Positions 1-8,281 are shown, counted from the stretch's first letter. The stretch is 33,447 nucleotides of DNA from an uncultured Acetobacteraceae bacterium (GCA_903895595.1 CAITUP010000102.1:1-33447), one strand, 5' to 3'. Notes: generated by a model not told the origin, from the sequence alone. Numbers and translations are program-made.

Positions 1-238
1 AGGCTTCACGTCTGGGAGACGTAGGGATCAATGACCCCTTTCCAGCCCCGTGGGCTGAAATTCTAGCGGCGGCGCCGCTGTATTCGGTGAGGAGAGTGTT
101 AAACCCGAGGGGCGATTTGATCTATCGCCAAAACCCGGTAGCGGCCATGCCGCGTGCGCATGGCCCTTCACGGGCCCGCGATCACGCCGTTCGGCGCGCT
201 ATCGGTGTAACGGAATGTTGCACCGACAGCGGAACGGT
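1..238. other. Non-coding stretch with three consecutive short hairpins
   Basis: No convincing coding frame lies here. Three short inverted repeats follow one another: ACGTC/GACGT at 8-22, AGGG/CCCT at about 23-39, and CAGCCC/GGGCTG with a 3-nt loop at 43-57. A fourth, GGCCATGC/GCATGGCC, lies at 143-150 and 158-165. The first three could be the tail of a structured RNA cut by the window edge, but the 8-22 arm does not fit a tRNA anticodon arm (5-bp stem, only a 5-nt loop) and no T-arm consensus follows. I do not recognise an RNA family. The fourth hairpin lies downstream of the LysR gene and could help end its transcript, but it has no strong T-run. Confidence 0.3.
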
Positions 239-1123
239 TCAGTGAATCTCGGCCAAGCGTGCCAAGAGGAAATCGCGGAATACCGCGACCCGTTTGGAGT
301 TACGAAGCTCCTCCGGATAGACGAAATACACGTCCACCTTGGGGCCTTTCAGATCGGTCAGAATGCGCACGAGGTCGGGGTTTTCGGCCATCGCGTAGTC
401 CGGCAGCGCGCCGATCCCCAGGCCGGAACGGATCGCGAGCAGCACGGCGTGGACGCTGTTGACGTCCAGCAGCGCGCGGCGCGGGTTGCCGGGCCGGCGT
501 CCGGCTTCGGCCAGCCAGTTGACCTCTTCGACCGGCGGGTGGTGCTGGCCGAACAGGATCAGTTTGTGTTCGTCCAGATCCTCCGGCCGTTGCGGCACAC
601 CGTATTTCTTGAGGTACTCGGGCGACGCGCACACATGCCAGTGCATCGTCATCAGGTGCCGCTGGACCAGATCGGGTTGCTTCGGTGGGTGCATGCGGAT
701 GGCGACATCGGCCTCTCGCATCGCCAGATCGAGCTCTCCGTCGTCCAGCAGCAGCGACACCGATACGTCCGGGTAGGCTTCCAGGAAGCCTTGCAGTCGC
801 GGCGCCAGCCACGACGAGCCGAAGCCCACGGTCGTGGTCACCTTGATCCGGCCGGCGGGCTTTTCCTTGCTTTCCGTCAACAGCGCTTCGGTCATTGCCA
901 GCTTGGCGAACACCTCCCGCACGGTGCGGTTCAGCGATTCGCCTTGCTCCGTCAGGATCAGCCCGCGGGCGTGACGGTGGAACAGCGGAACTTGAAGGGC
1001 TTCTTCCAGCGCGGAAATCTGTCGCGACACGGCGGATTGGCTGAGGTTCAGCGTATCGCCCGCATGCGTGAAGCTGCCAGCCTCGGCCACCGCGTGAAAC
1101 ACGCGCAGCTTGTCCCAGTCCAT
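239..1123 (-). CDS. LysR-family transcriptional regulator
   Basis: A 294-residue protein of typical LysR length. The N-terminus (about residues 3-62) is a winged helix-turn-helix: LRVFHAVAEAGSFTHAG, then LSQSAVSRQISALEEAL, the classic LysR recognition-helix signature. The rest matches the two-lobed periplasmic-binding-like effector domain (a KVTTTVGFGSSWLAPRL strand, and a GLGIGALPDYAMA segment near residue 240). It probably binds DNA as a tetramer and responds to an unidentified small molecule. It lies 125 bp downstream of trxB on the same strand, so read-through from trxB or a promoter in that gap are both possible. The target genes cannot be read from the sequence; trxB itself is one candidate. 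Family assignment is secure, physiological role unknown. Confidence 0.9.
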   Translation of the reverse strand: MDWDKLRVFHAVAEAGSFTHAGDTLNLSQSAVSRQISALEEALQVPLFHRHARGLILTEQGESLNRTVREVFAKLAMTEALLTESKEKPAGRIKVTTTVGFGSSWLAPRLQGFLEAYPDVSVSLLLDDGELDLAMREADVAIRMHPPKQPDLVQRHLMTMHWHVCASPEYLKKYGVPQRPEDLDEHKLILFGQHHPPVEEVNWLAEAGRRPGNPRRALLDVNSVHAVLLAIRSGLGIGALPDYAMAENPDLVRILTDLKGPKVDVYFVYPEELRNSKRVAVFRDFLLARLAEIH

Positions 1124-1248
1124 GACTCAGCCTTTCCCTGCGCCGGTTGGTACCCGGCCGAACGTCTCGGGGTGAACCCGGACGCATGAATCTATACGAC
1201 TTTCGTCGAGTCTTGTGCCGATTGTAGGGCCAATTCAACGAAAAATTG

Positions 1249-2217
1249 CTATTCCGCCGCTTTTTCCATCGCATGCTCATGTTCGGCGAGGAATTTCTCG
1301 GCCTCAAGCGCCGCCATGCACCCCGTTCCGGCGGCGGTAACGGCTTGGCGGAACAGCTTGTCCTGCACGTCGCCGGCCGCGAACACGCCTTCCACCGTCG
1401 TGCGGGTGCTGCCCGGCACTGTCTGGATGTAGCCGTCGGAGTCCATGCCGAGCTGACCTTTGAAGAGGTCGGTTGTGGGCGTATGGCCGATGGCGATGAA
1501 AACGCCGTCCACCGCAAGCTCGCTCAGTCCGCCCGAGGCGGTATCGCGCAGGCGGACGCCGGTGACGCCTTCCGGCGTGCCGCCGGACAGGATGTCGTCG
1601 ATGGCGCTGTTCCAGCGGACGTCGATCTTGGGATGCGCGAACAGGCGGGTCTGGAGGATTTTTTCCGCCCGCAGCGAGTCGCGGCGGTGGATCAAGGTCA
1701 CGCGGTCGGCGTGGTGCGTCAGATAAAGCGCTTCCTCGACCGCCGTGTTGCCGCCGCCGACCACGGCGACATTCTTGCCCCGATAGAAGAACCCGTCGCA
1801 GGTGGCGCAGGCGGACACGCCCCGGCCTTGCAGGCGTTCCTCGGCTTCGATGCCCAGCCAACGGGCTTGGGCGCCGGTCGCGACGATGATGGAGTCGGCG
1901 ATGACAATGTCGCCCGAGTCGGTTTCGCACCGGAAGGGCCGGCTGGACAGATCGACACGGGTGACAATGTCGTTGACGATGTTGGTGCCGACGTGGCGGG
2001 CCTGCGCCTCCATCTGTTCCATCAGCCAGGGGCCTTGGATGACGTCGGCGTAGCCGGGATAGTTTTCCACGTCCGTTGTAATCATCAACTGCCCGCCCGG
2101 CTGCAGCCCGGCGATCAGCATCGGGGACATATTCGCTCGGGCGGTATAGATGGCCGCCGTGTAGCCGGCAGGGCCGGCGCCGACGATCAGGACGCGTGTG
2201 CGATGGGTGGTGCTCAT
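1249..2217 (-). CDS. trxB: Thioredoxin-disulfide reductase
   Basis: FAD-dependent reductase that passes electrons from NADPH to thioredoxin in the cytoplasm. Counting from the ATG at 2217 (322 residues, near the usual 310-330), the FAD dinucleotide motif GAGPAG is at 13-18, the redox-active CATC pair is at C137/C140 (E. coli has C135/C138), the NADPH-binding motif VVGGGNTA follows at about 152-159, and the second FAD-binding motif AAGDVQD is near the C-terminus. An in-frame ATG four codons upstream (2229) is also possible; neither start has a strong ribosome-binding site. I prefer 2217 because the hydrophobic first strand then begins about eight residues in, as in homologues. The LysR gene follows on the same strand. 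Confidence 0.95.
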   Translation of the reverse strand: MSTTHRTRVLIVGAGPAGYTAAIYTARANMSPMLIAGLQPGGQLMITTDVENYPGYADVIQGPWLMEQMEAQARHVGTNIVNDIVTRVDLSSRPFRCETDSGDIVIADSIIVATGAQARWLGIEAEERLQGRGVSACATCDGFFYRGKNVAVVGGGNTAVEEALYLTHHADRVTLIHRRDSLRAEKILQTRLFAHPKIDVRWNSAIDDILSGGTPEGVTGVRLRDTASGGLSELAVDGVFIAIGHTPTTDLFKGQLGMDSDGYIQTVPGSTRTTVEGVFAAGDVQDKLFRQAVTAAGTGCMAALEAEKFLAEHEHAMEKAAE

Positions 2218-2237
2218 GCGCCGGAGCATAAGGGCAG

Positions 2238-2273
2238 GGGCGGGGGGTTGGCTAGGTTAGGCTCCCCCCGCCC
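2238..2273. terminator. GC-rich hairpin between the monooxygenase gene and trxB
   Basis: A perfect 10-bp inverted repeat, GGGCGGGGGG at 2238-2247 and CCCCCCGCCC at 2264-2273, with a 16-nt loop. It starts 7 bp beyond the monooxygenase stop codon and lies upstream of trxB on the same strand. It is strong enough to stall polymerase or protect the 3' end of the upstream operon, but no T-run follows on the minus strand, so it is not a textbook intrinsic terminator. Confidence 0.4.
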
Positions 2274-2279
2274 TGCTGC

Positions 2280-3902
2280 CTAAGCCTGTGCGAGCAGCGG
2301 ATACCCCGCTGACGCGATGGCGTCGCAATGACGGCGGTAGGCCGGATGTCCGCCGCTGTAGCGCATGATCCGGGGCACCTGCTTGCCCTCGACGTTGCGG
2401 TTCACGCCGGTCATCCAGGACGGGACTTCGTTCATCAGCAGGTCCTCGCCCAGACCCAGCACGAAATCGGTCCATTCGCGGACGCCGTCGGCGGTGGTTT
2501 CGACTCGCTTCAGGCCCTTTTCCTTGGCGTATTCGACGACCCCGCTGACGAACTCGACGCTGTATTCGGCCGTGCGGGTATAATTGCCGAGGCCCGCATG
2601 CGGCCCCATCGTCATGAACAGGTTCGGGAAACCTTCCACGAACACGCCCAGGTAAGTCTGCGGCCCGTTGGCCCAGGCATCCTTCAGCCGCACGCCGCCG
2701 ACGCCCTGGATATCCATCCGGTCGAACGCGCCCGAGATCGCATCGAACCCGGTCGCGTAAATGATGATATCGAACGCGTATTCCTGCTGCGTGGTCTGAA
2801 TGCCGCCGCGCGTGATCCGCTCGATGGGCGTCTCGTTGACATCGACGAGTTCGACATTCGGCTGATTGTAGACCTCGTAATAATGGGTCTCCAGCGGCAC
2901 GCGGCGGGTGCCGAAGCCGTGGTTCTTCGGGATCAGCTTCTCGGCGGTGACGGGGTCTTTCACGCGCTGGCGGATTTTGTTCGCGATGAATTCGCTCGCG
3001 GCGGCGTTGGCGGCGCGATCGCTCAGCATGTCGCTGAAATTGCCCTGCCAGATACCGAAACCGGGGGAGGCATAAAGCTTCTCCCAGAACGCGTTGCGTT
3101 CGTCCGGCGGCGTCTCCAGCGTTTTGCGCGGATCGACGGAGTGGACGTAGCAGCCGGCCGTTTCCTTGCAGCGGGCCAGGATTTCCGGATAGCGGGCGCG
3201 AATGCTGTCCATCTCATCCTTGGAAATCTTGCCGTTGTTCAACGGCGCGCACCAGTTCGGGGTTCGCTGGAAAATGGTCAGATGCCCGACGGTCTTGGCG
3301 ACTTCCTGGATCGTCTGCACGGCGGTGGCGCCGGTGCCGATGATCGCGACCCGCTTGCCGGCGTAATCGACGCCGCCCTTCGGCCAGTTATGGGTGTGGC
3401 AGGACTGACCCTCGAACGCGTCGGTGCCGGGAATGTTCGGCATGGTCGGCGCCGAGAGGATGCCGATCGCGGTGATCAGAAACCGCGTCGTGACGTGGGT
3501 GCCGTCGTGGAGAATAAGGTCCCAGCTGTTGCTGTCGTCCCGGTAATGCGCGGCGGTGACCGTGGTATTGAACTGAATGTCGCGGCGCAGGTCGAACTTA
3601 TCGGCCACGAAATTCAAATACCGCTCCGTTTCCGGCTGCGGCGCGAAGTGCTCGGTCCAATCCCATTCTTCCATCAGCTCCTTGGAAAAGGAGTAACCGT
3701 AGGTCCAGCTTTCGGAATCGAAGCGGGCGCCGGGATAGCGGTTCCAGTACCAGGTGCCGCCGACAGCGCTGGCAGCTTCGAACGTGCGGACACGCAGGCC
3801 GAGTTCCCGTAGTTTAATAAGCTGGTACAGCCCCGCGACGCCCGCGCCGACGACGACGGCGTCGAAATCCAATTGTTCGGTCGCCTTTGCCGCGATACTC
3901 AT
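2280..3902 (-). CDS. Baeyer-Villiger-type flavin-containing monooxygenase
   Basis: A 540-residue class B flavoprotein monooxygenase, predicted to use FAD, NADPH and O2 to insert oxygen into ketones or to oxidise soft nucleophiles. FAD Rossmann motif GAGVAG is at 19-24, the Baeyer-Villiger fingerprint FEGQSCHTHNWP at 163-174 (consensus FxGxxxHxxxWP), and the NADPH Rossmann motif GTGATA at 189-194. A GTRRVP segment supplies the conserved arginine region seen in cyclohexanone and phenylacetone monooxygenases. The start at 3902 is preferred over an ATG ten codons upstream because AGGAGG lies 6 nt before it. It has no leader, so it should be cytoplasmic. It is the last gene of an operon with an exported HiPIP and a Tat-leader amidohydrolase; the substrate is unknown. 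Confidence 0.9.
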   Translation of the reverse strand: MSIAAKATEQLDFDAVVVGAGVAGLYQLIKLRELGLRVRTFEAASAVGGTWYWNRYPGARFDSESWTYGYSFSKELMEEWDWTEHFAPQPETERYLNFVADKFDLRRDIQFNTTVTAAHYRDDSNSWDLILHDGTHVTTRFLITAIGILSAPTMPNIPGTDAFEGQSCHTHNWPKGGVDYAGKRVAIIGTGATAVQTIQEVAKTVGHLTIFQRTPNWCAPLNNGKISKDEMDSIRARYPEILARCKETAGCYVHSVDPRKTLETPPDERNAFWEKLYASPGFGIWQGNFSDMLSDRAANAAASEFIANKIRQRVKDPVTAEKLIPKNHGFGTRRVPLETHYYEVYNQPNVELVDVNETPIERITRGGIQTTQQEYAFDIIIYATGFDAISGAFDRMDIQGVGGVRLKDAWANGPQTYLGVFVEGFPNLFMTMGPHAGLGNYTRTAEYSVEFVSGVVEYAKEKGLKRVETTADGVREWTDFVLGLGEDLLMNEVPSWMTGVNRNVEGKQVPRIMRYSGGHPAYRRHCDAIASAGYPLLAQA

Positions 3903-4008
3903 TCCGGTCCTCCTGCATGTGTTTGCCGCCATAGGGCGTTGCTGCCCGCATGTTTAGGACGGAGTCTGTTTTGACGCCAGCGCGTGAGGAGGGGGGCTGA
4001 CCTTGCGA

Positions 4009-4257
4009 TCAATCCGGCAAATCGAACAACAAACACCACCCTTTTGGATCGATCGTCCCCTCCACAACCTGACAGGACGATGGCCGGCGGAAAAACGTGC
4101 AGCCGACGCAGCTCAACCCACCTTTCGGTGTGGAGCGATATTGTGCATCCTTCTGCGATATTTTCGCCGGTGCCTGCCCAGCGGCGGCGCGACCGAGGCC
4201 GCATACCGCCGCTGCCAGCAGCAACCGGCGCGATGTGTCAGCCGGCTTTGCTGACAT
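4009..4257 (-). CDS. High-potential iron-sulfur protein (HiPIP), Tat-exported
   Basis: An 82-residue protein whose C-terminal half matches the HiPIP family: YRSTPKGGLSC, CVGCTFF, then PKGWC. Four cysteines (C50, C53, C62, C75) are spaced C-x2-C-x8-C-x12-C, as expected for one [4Fe-4S] cubane; the Gly-Trp-Cys at the last ligand is typical. The N-terminus SRRLLLAAAVCGL looks like a short twin-arginine leader, which suits an iron-sulfur protein folded before export. HiPIPs are periplasmic one-electron carriers. The gene begins inside the last 20 bp of the upstream amidohydrolase gene in another frame, which suggests translational coupling, and ends 106 bp before the monooxygenase start. The signal peptide is a little short but plausible. 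Its electron donor and acceptor are unknown. Confidence 0.85.
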   Translation of the reverse strand: MSAKPADTSRRLLLAAAVCGLGRAAAGQAPAKISQKDAQYRSTPKGGLSCVGCTFFRRPSSCQVVEGTIDPKGWCLLFDLPD

Positions 4258-5737
4258 AGCCGTAGCGGAGGTTGCTGCGTCCCGAACCGTTCAATTCGTA
4301 TTCGGTTTTCATTTCCGCGAAACGATCCTGACCCACCAGTTCGGCATGTTGCTTCGTCAGACCGTACAAACGGGCGGAATTGCCGCTGAAAATCGCCGTT
4401 TTTACCGAGCCGTCGGCTGGACCCAACGGCTTGAAGCCATGCTTCTTTTGCATGTCCACCGGGATTTCCAGCCGCCGCAGCCCCTCGATCTGCCATTGCG
4501 GCGCGCCGGTCCACACCGCGTCAGTACCCCACACGATCCTGTTGGCGCCGAGGCCTTTGACCAAAATCCCCATCAGTGCCGCCGACAGCCGCGGCTCCGC
4601 GACCGAGGTCCAGGCGAACAACTGCCCCAGATCGCCGTAGACATTGTTGACGCCGTATTTCTCGGGAATTTCCGCGAGGTCGGACACCCACGAACTGCGC
4701 CCGGTCTTGTCGAATTCTGCCATGCCGTCGGCGGGATTGCCGCCCACCCAGCGATACCCGGAATGGTACACCAGGAAATTCAAATGCGGAAAAGCCTTGG
4801 CCGCGCGGCCGATATCGCTGACATCCGCATAAGGACGCAGACGGGGGAATTTCGCTTCCACACCGGGGGCGAACAATCCCTTGTGAATGCAGACGTTTCG
4901 GATTCCGGTTTTCGCGATTTTCTCGTAGAACGGGTACATCAGCTTTTCGTCGTCGGCATGCCATGGAAACGCCGCTGTATCCTTATGCGTGTTGTCGCCG
5001 ACGGTGTAGCCTTTCCATGAGTCCGGCTTGAACCGCTCGATGGCCTCATCGACCTTTTCCATCCACCCCGGCTGGCCCGGCGTAAAGGTGAAATGCGCCA
5101 GCATCCGCTTCGATCCGGCCTTGGCGTTCACCGTCTCGCGGGTTTTGAACACCTGTTCCTGCGGAATGAACCAGTCGCCCGGCACGTCGGACGGAGAATT
5201 CGACAGCAGTGCCACCTTGGTGTCGCTGTCCATGTAGACTTCTTTGATGTAGTTTCCATATTTCAAATCGTCGATCGTTTGTTCTTTTTCCGCCAGCGAC
5301 TTGTTCCAGCCGAATTTGCCCACGGCCTCCCGCCCCGCGACGAAACCCATCAGGCGGGTATCGTCGCGCAGGAAGTGGGTGTGGCCGTCGATGACCATTT
5401 GTTTCGAAAGCTTGCCCGCCCGTTCGTTCGCCATGTCCGGCGTCGCGGCCTCGGCTTCGGACACGTCGAAAATATTGCCGAACACCTGGTTAATCGCGAC
5501 GAACGACGCGGCCATACCGGCGGCGGTCTGGAAGAAACGGCGGCGGGAGGTGCCGAGACGGGCGGCGATCCGGTCGCTCATGTCCGTCAGGCGTGCTTCG
5601 ACCTCTTTCTGACGGGGCGATTGCGGGACGGGGGCGAATTCGTCGCTGGACACGATCTGGGTCGGCACCGGCGATGGAAAGGCCGAGGTCTCGGCTGGCG
5701 CGAGGCCGCTGATCATCTCATCGGTCAGGTATTTCAT
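4238..5737 (-). CDS. Amidohydrolase-family protein with internal Tat signal
   Basis: A 499-residue protein with a metal-dependent TIM-barrel amidohydrolase domain (Amidohydrolase_2 type). The metal-binding start DGHTH is at 117-121; later motifs include VYHSGYRW, NNVYGDLGQLF and WGTDAVWTG, the last carrying the catalytic aspartate. A twin-arginine leader (SRRRFF at 64-69, hydrophobic stretch about 71-82, A-rich end near 95-98) comes only after a 63-residue Pro/Ser/Glu-rich segment. The chosen ATG at 5737 has GGGAG 9 nt upstream, so the extension appears real; an internal ATG at residue 53 would give a conventional Tat leader. First gene of the operon with the HiPIP and monooxygenase genes, and divergent from an MFS exporter. 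Substrate unknown. Confidence 0.85.
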   Translation of the reverse strand: MKYLTDEMISGLAPAETSAFPSPVPTQIVSSDEFAPVPQSPRQKEVEARLTDMSDRIAARLGTSRRRFFQTAAGMAASFVAINQVFGNIFDVSEAEAATPDMANERAGKLSKQMVIDGHTHFLRDDTRLMGFVAGREAVGKFGWNKSLAEKEQTIDDLKYGNYIKEVYMDSDTKVALLSNSPSDVPGDWFIPQEQVFKTRETVNAKAGSKRMLAHFTFTPGQPGWMEKVDEAIERFKPDSWKGYTVGDNTHKDTAAFPWHADDEKLMYPFYEKIAKTGIRNVCIHKGLFAPGVEAKFPRLRPYADVSDIGRAAKAFPHLNFLVYHSGYRWVGGNPADGMAEFDKTGRSSWVSDLAEIPEKYGVNNVYGDLGQLFAWTSVAEPRLSAALMGILVKGLGANRIVWGTDAVWTGAPQWQIEGLRRLEIPVDMQKKHGFKPLGPADGSVKTAIFSGNSARLYGLTKQHAELVGQDRFAEMKTEYELNGSGRSNLRYGYVSKAG

Positions 5738-5859
5738 GGCTCGTTCTCCCGTGTTTGATGGGCACGCTACGCCTCGCCGTCGGCCGTGGGCAAGCGCGGG
5801 GGTGGCGTCGGCGGCGGATCGGCGCGAAACTGCCGGCGTCCAGGAAGAATCAACATCGC

Positions 5860-7362
5860 ATGTCCGAGAGTACCCACGTCCCGCACCGAGCTTTGATCAC
5901 CGCTTCGGCGATGATGGCGATGCTGATGCAGACGCTGGATTCCACCATCGCCAACGTGGCGCTGCCATATATGCAGGGCGGCATGTCGGCCTCCCGCGAT
6001 GAGGTCACCTGGGTTCTGACCTCCTACGTCATCGCCGCCGCGATCATGACCGCGCCGGTGGGGTGGATGGCGGTGCGGTTCGGGCGGAAGAAGCTGTTTA
6101 TCGGCTGTCTGACCGGGTTCGTGATCTCCTCCATGCTATGCGGGGCGGCACAAACGCTGGAGCAGCTGGTGGCGTTCCGGCTGTTGCAGGGCATGTGCGG
6201 CGCGGCGATCGCGCCTCTGTCCCAGGCGACGATGCTGGACATTTATCCGTTTGCTCGTCGCGCGCAGGCGATGGCGATCTTTTCCATGGGCGTGACGATG
6301 GGGCCGATCATGGGGCCGACATTGGGCGGCTATCTGACGGACGCCTACAGCTGGCGCTGGGTGTTCTACATCAACCTGCCCATCGGGATTTTGGCGATCA
6401 CCGGCCTCGCGCTCTTTATGCCCGCCGTGCCGGCGCGGCCGGAAATGCGGTTCAGCTGGTACGGCTTCGGCATGCTCGCGCTCGGCGCGGCGTCGTTGCA
6501 GATGATGCTGGACCGGGGGCAGGAGCTGGACTGGTTTTCGTCGCAGGAGATTTGGATCGAGGCGACGCTGGCCGGCCTCGGCTTCTATCTGTTCATCGTG
6601 CACATGTTCGTGGCCGAGAAGCCGTTCCTGTCGGTGGCGTTGTTCAAAGACCGCAACTTCGCCTCCGCCATGGTCATGGTGTTTTGTGTGTCTTCGGTGA
6701 TGCTGTCCACGGCGGCGCTGCTGGCGCCGTATTTGCAGAACCTCGCGGGGTATCCGGTGCAGACCGCCGGCATCGCGCTGGCGCCGCGCGGCTTCGGGAC
6801 GATCGTGTCGATGTTCGTGGCGTCGCGGCTGGGGATGAAGGTCGATCAGCGCAAGATCATGGCAGCCGGCCTGCTGGTGCTGGGCTGGGCGATGTACGAA
6901 ATGAGCAACTGGACCCCCGACGTAACACAGGGGGAGATGATGATGGCGCTGGTGTTGCAGGGGTTCTCCATCGGGCTGGTGTTCAACCCGATGTCGGTCA
7001 TGGCCTACACAACGCTGTCGCCAGCCTTGCGCGGCGAGGGGACAGCGCTGCAGTCATTGGCCCGTAACATCGGCGCGGCAATTGGGATTTCGGTAACCTC
7101 CACAAGCCTGACGCGGGGGATCCAGGTGACCCACGCCGATATCGCGGCCGGGGTGACGCCGTTCGAGCGGTCCTTGCAACAGGGCGACTACGCCGCGCGG
7201 GTGCTGAACCCGTTGACCCGGCATGGGGCGGCGATGCTGGATGCGATGATCGACCATCAGGCGCAGATTATTGCGTTCAATAACGATTTCCGGATGATGC
7301 TGCTGACGATCGTGCCGCCGTTTCTGTTGTTGTTTTTCATGCGGCGGCATCAGCGGGGGTAG
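5860..7362 (+). CDS. MFS drug/solute exporter, DHA2 (EmrB/QacA) family
   Basis: A 500-residue inner-membrane proton antiporter with the roughly 14 hydrophobic segments expected of the DHA2 family. Diagnostic stretches are the first helix MQTLDSTIANVALP, the cytoplasmic loop motif A (GWMAVRFGRKKLF) after helix 2, the antiporter motif C (GPIMGPTLGGYLTD) in helix 5, and YSWRWVFYINLPIG. The ATG at 5860 is chosen because the EmrB-like N-terminus begins there and AGGAAGA lies about 13 nt upstream; a longer frame from 5755 would add an Arg-rich, non-conserved segment. No membrane-fusion partner (EmrA) is adjacent. It diverges from the amidohydrolase/HiPIP/monooxygenase operon across 122 bp, so it might export a related compound, but that is only positional inference. 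Confidence 0.92.
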   Translation: MSESTHVPHRALITASAMMAMLMQTLDSTIANVALPYMQGGMSASRDEVTWVLTSYVIAAAIMTAPVGWMAVRFGRKKLFIGCLTGFVISSMLCGAAQTLEQLVAFRLLQGMCGAAIAPLSQATMLDIYPFARRAQAMAIFSMGVTMGPIMGPTLGGYLTDAYSWRWVFYINLPIGILAITGLALFMPAVPARPEMRFSWYGFGMLALGAASLQMMLDRGQELDWFSSQEIWIEATLAGLGFYLFIVHMFVAEKPFLSVALFKDRNFASAMVMVFCVSSVMLSTAALLAPYLQNLAGYPVQTAGIALAPRGFGTIVSMFVASRLGMKVDQRKIMAAGLLVLGWAMYEMSNWTPDVTQGEMMMALVLQGFSIGLVFNPMSVMAYTTLSPALRGEGTALQSLARNIGAAIGISVTSTSLTRGIQVTHADIAAGVTPFERSLQQGDYAARVLNPLTRHGAAMLDAMIDHQAQIIAFNNDFRMMLLTIVPPFLLLFFMRRHQRG

Positions 7363-7581
7363 AGTTACGGGGTGTTTTTTGCGCGCCAAAAAATCTGCCG
7401 TCAGAACGGCCGCACCGTTCGTGGTTCCGCGCGGAGGGCGCCGAGGAAGAGTACGCCGCAGAGGTCGCGGAGGCGCCTACAACAGCGCTCCGCGCCCTTC
7501 GCGGCTTCATCTTCCTCGGCGCCCTCCGCGCGAAACAGTCGGAAGAATCAACTGCTCAGGCGCCAGAAAGAAGCTCGCAGC
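7363..7581. other. Convergent intergenic region
   Basis: 219 bp between the MFS gene and a convergent secreted-protein gene, without a coding frame. It contains a small T6G/CA6 inverted repeat at 7375-7393 and, further in, the long palindrome at 7424-7536 listed separately. The region probably ends transcripts from both sides. Confidence 0.5.
7424..7536. repeat. Long imperfect palindrome, dispersed-repeat-like
   Basis: The outer arms, 7428-7450 and 7510-7532, are perfect 23-nt reverse complements and extend to 7424 and 7536 with one mismatch. The interior also pairs imperfectly (CCGCAGAGG...GCGGAGGCGC against GCGCTCCGCGCCCTTCGCGG), so nearly the whole 113 nt can fold into one long hairpin. 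It lies between two convergent genes, where repetitive extragenic palindromes and bidirectional terminators are often found. No T-run adjoins it. The assignment as a genome repeat is inference, since only one copy is visible here. Confidence 0.7.
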
Positions 7582-8181
7582 TTACGGCTGCACCGTCTTC
7601 ACCACCGTGGCACCCCCAGCGGTGGCGACCAGTTCCGTCTCACCCCCCTGCTGGAAGGCCTTCACCGTCGTTTCGATCAGAATGAACCGCGACCATTCGG
7701 ATTTCGCGCAGTTGACCGGGTGCTCGAATGCGAACGTCACGATCTCACCCGGGGCCGCGGATCGGTTGGCTTTACCGGGTGGCACCGTACCCAGCCCGTC
7801 GGTGCGGTAAGCCACCCGCATCGGCTGCCCGGCGAAGCTTCTGGTGGCGAGGCGTCCAATCGCGCCCGTCCCTTTGGTGTCGCGGATCACGTAGTAGAAA
7901 TCCAGCAACCCGGTCTTGTTCGACTTCACCACGCGGTCTTGCAAATTGCCCTCGCAGACGACGGCGCCGGTCGTGGACGTAATCTTGAACGGTACCAGCG
8001 CGTCGTGGATCACCACGCCGTCGAGCACGGGTTCGGTGGCCGCCGTGGTCGGTGGGGTCGCCACGCCGCCGCCGGGCGGCAGGGGCACGGAAACCGCCAG
8101 CGCGGCGGTGGCGCTCAGCAGTAGCGCGGCGGCGCCGGCAAGCCCGGTGCGGCGTGCGGTACGAGGGAAAGGATGGGTCAT
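7582..8181 (-). CDS. Secreted protein of unknown function
   Basis: A 199-residue protein that I do not recognise. The N-terminus is a clear Sec signal peptide: basic RTARRTG, a hydrophobic LAGAAALLLSATAAL core, and a likely cleavage after ALA near residue 29. A short Pro/Thr-rich linker (31-52) precedes a beta-rich domain with LVPFKITSTTGAVVCEG, DFYYVIRDTKGTGAIGRLA and WSRFILIETTVKAF. Two cysteines in the mature part (C76, C158) could form one disulfide, suiting the periplasm. The start at 8181 has GGGAG 10 nt upstream. It stands alone, divergent from prmC and convergent with the MFS gene, so context gives no functional clue. Codon use and GC content resemble the neighbours. Confidence 0.75.
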   Translation of the reverse strand: MTHPFPRTARRTGLAGAAALLLSATAALAVSVPLPPGGGVATPPTTAATEPVLDGVVIHDALVPFKITSTTGAVVCEGNLQDRVVKSNKTGLLDFYYVIRDTKGTGAIGRLATRSFAGQPMRVAYRTDGLGTVPPGKANRSAAPGEIVTFAFEHPVNCAKSEWSRFILIETTVKAFQQGGETELVATAGGATVVKTVQP

Positions 8182-8281
8182 GTGCGTTACTCCCGATTGC
8201 GCCGACGGCATGAATATCGGCCCCGCTGTCGTACAGCAGCGGCACCTGTTTTGCCTGTGAACCGGATTACAGATGTTATGG

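Noticed and set aside
1-40. Possible partial tRNA (GGG in a loop at 14-16)
   Set aside because: The perfect 5-bp stem encloses only five bases and no T-arm or acceptor-stem consensus follows.
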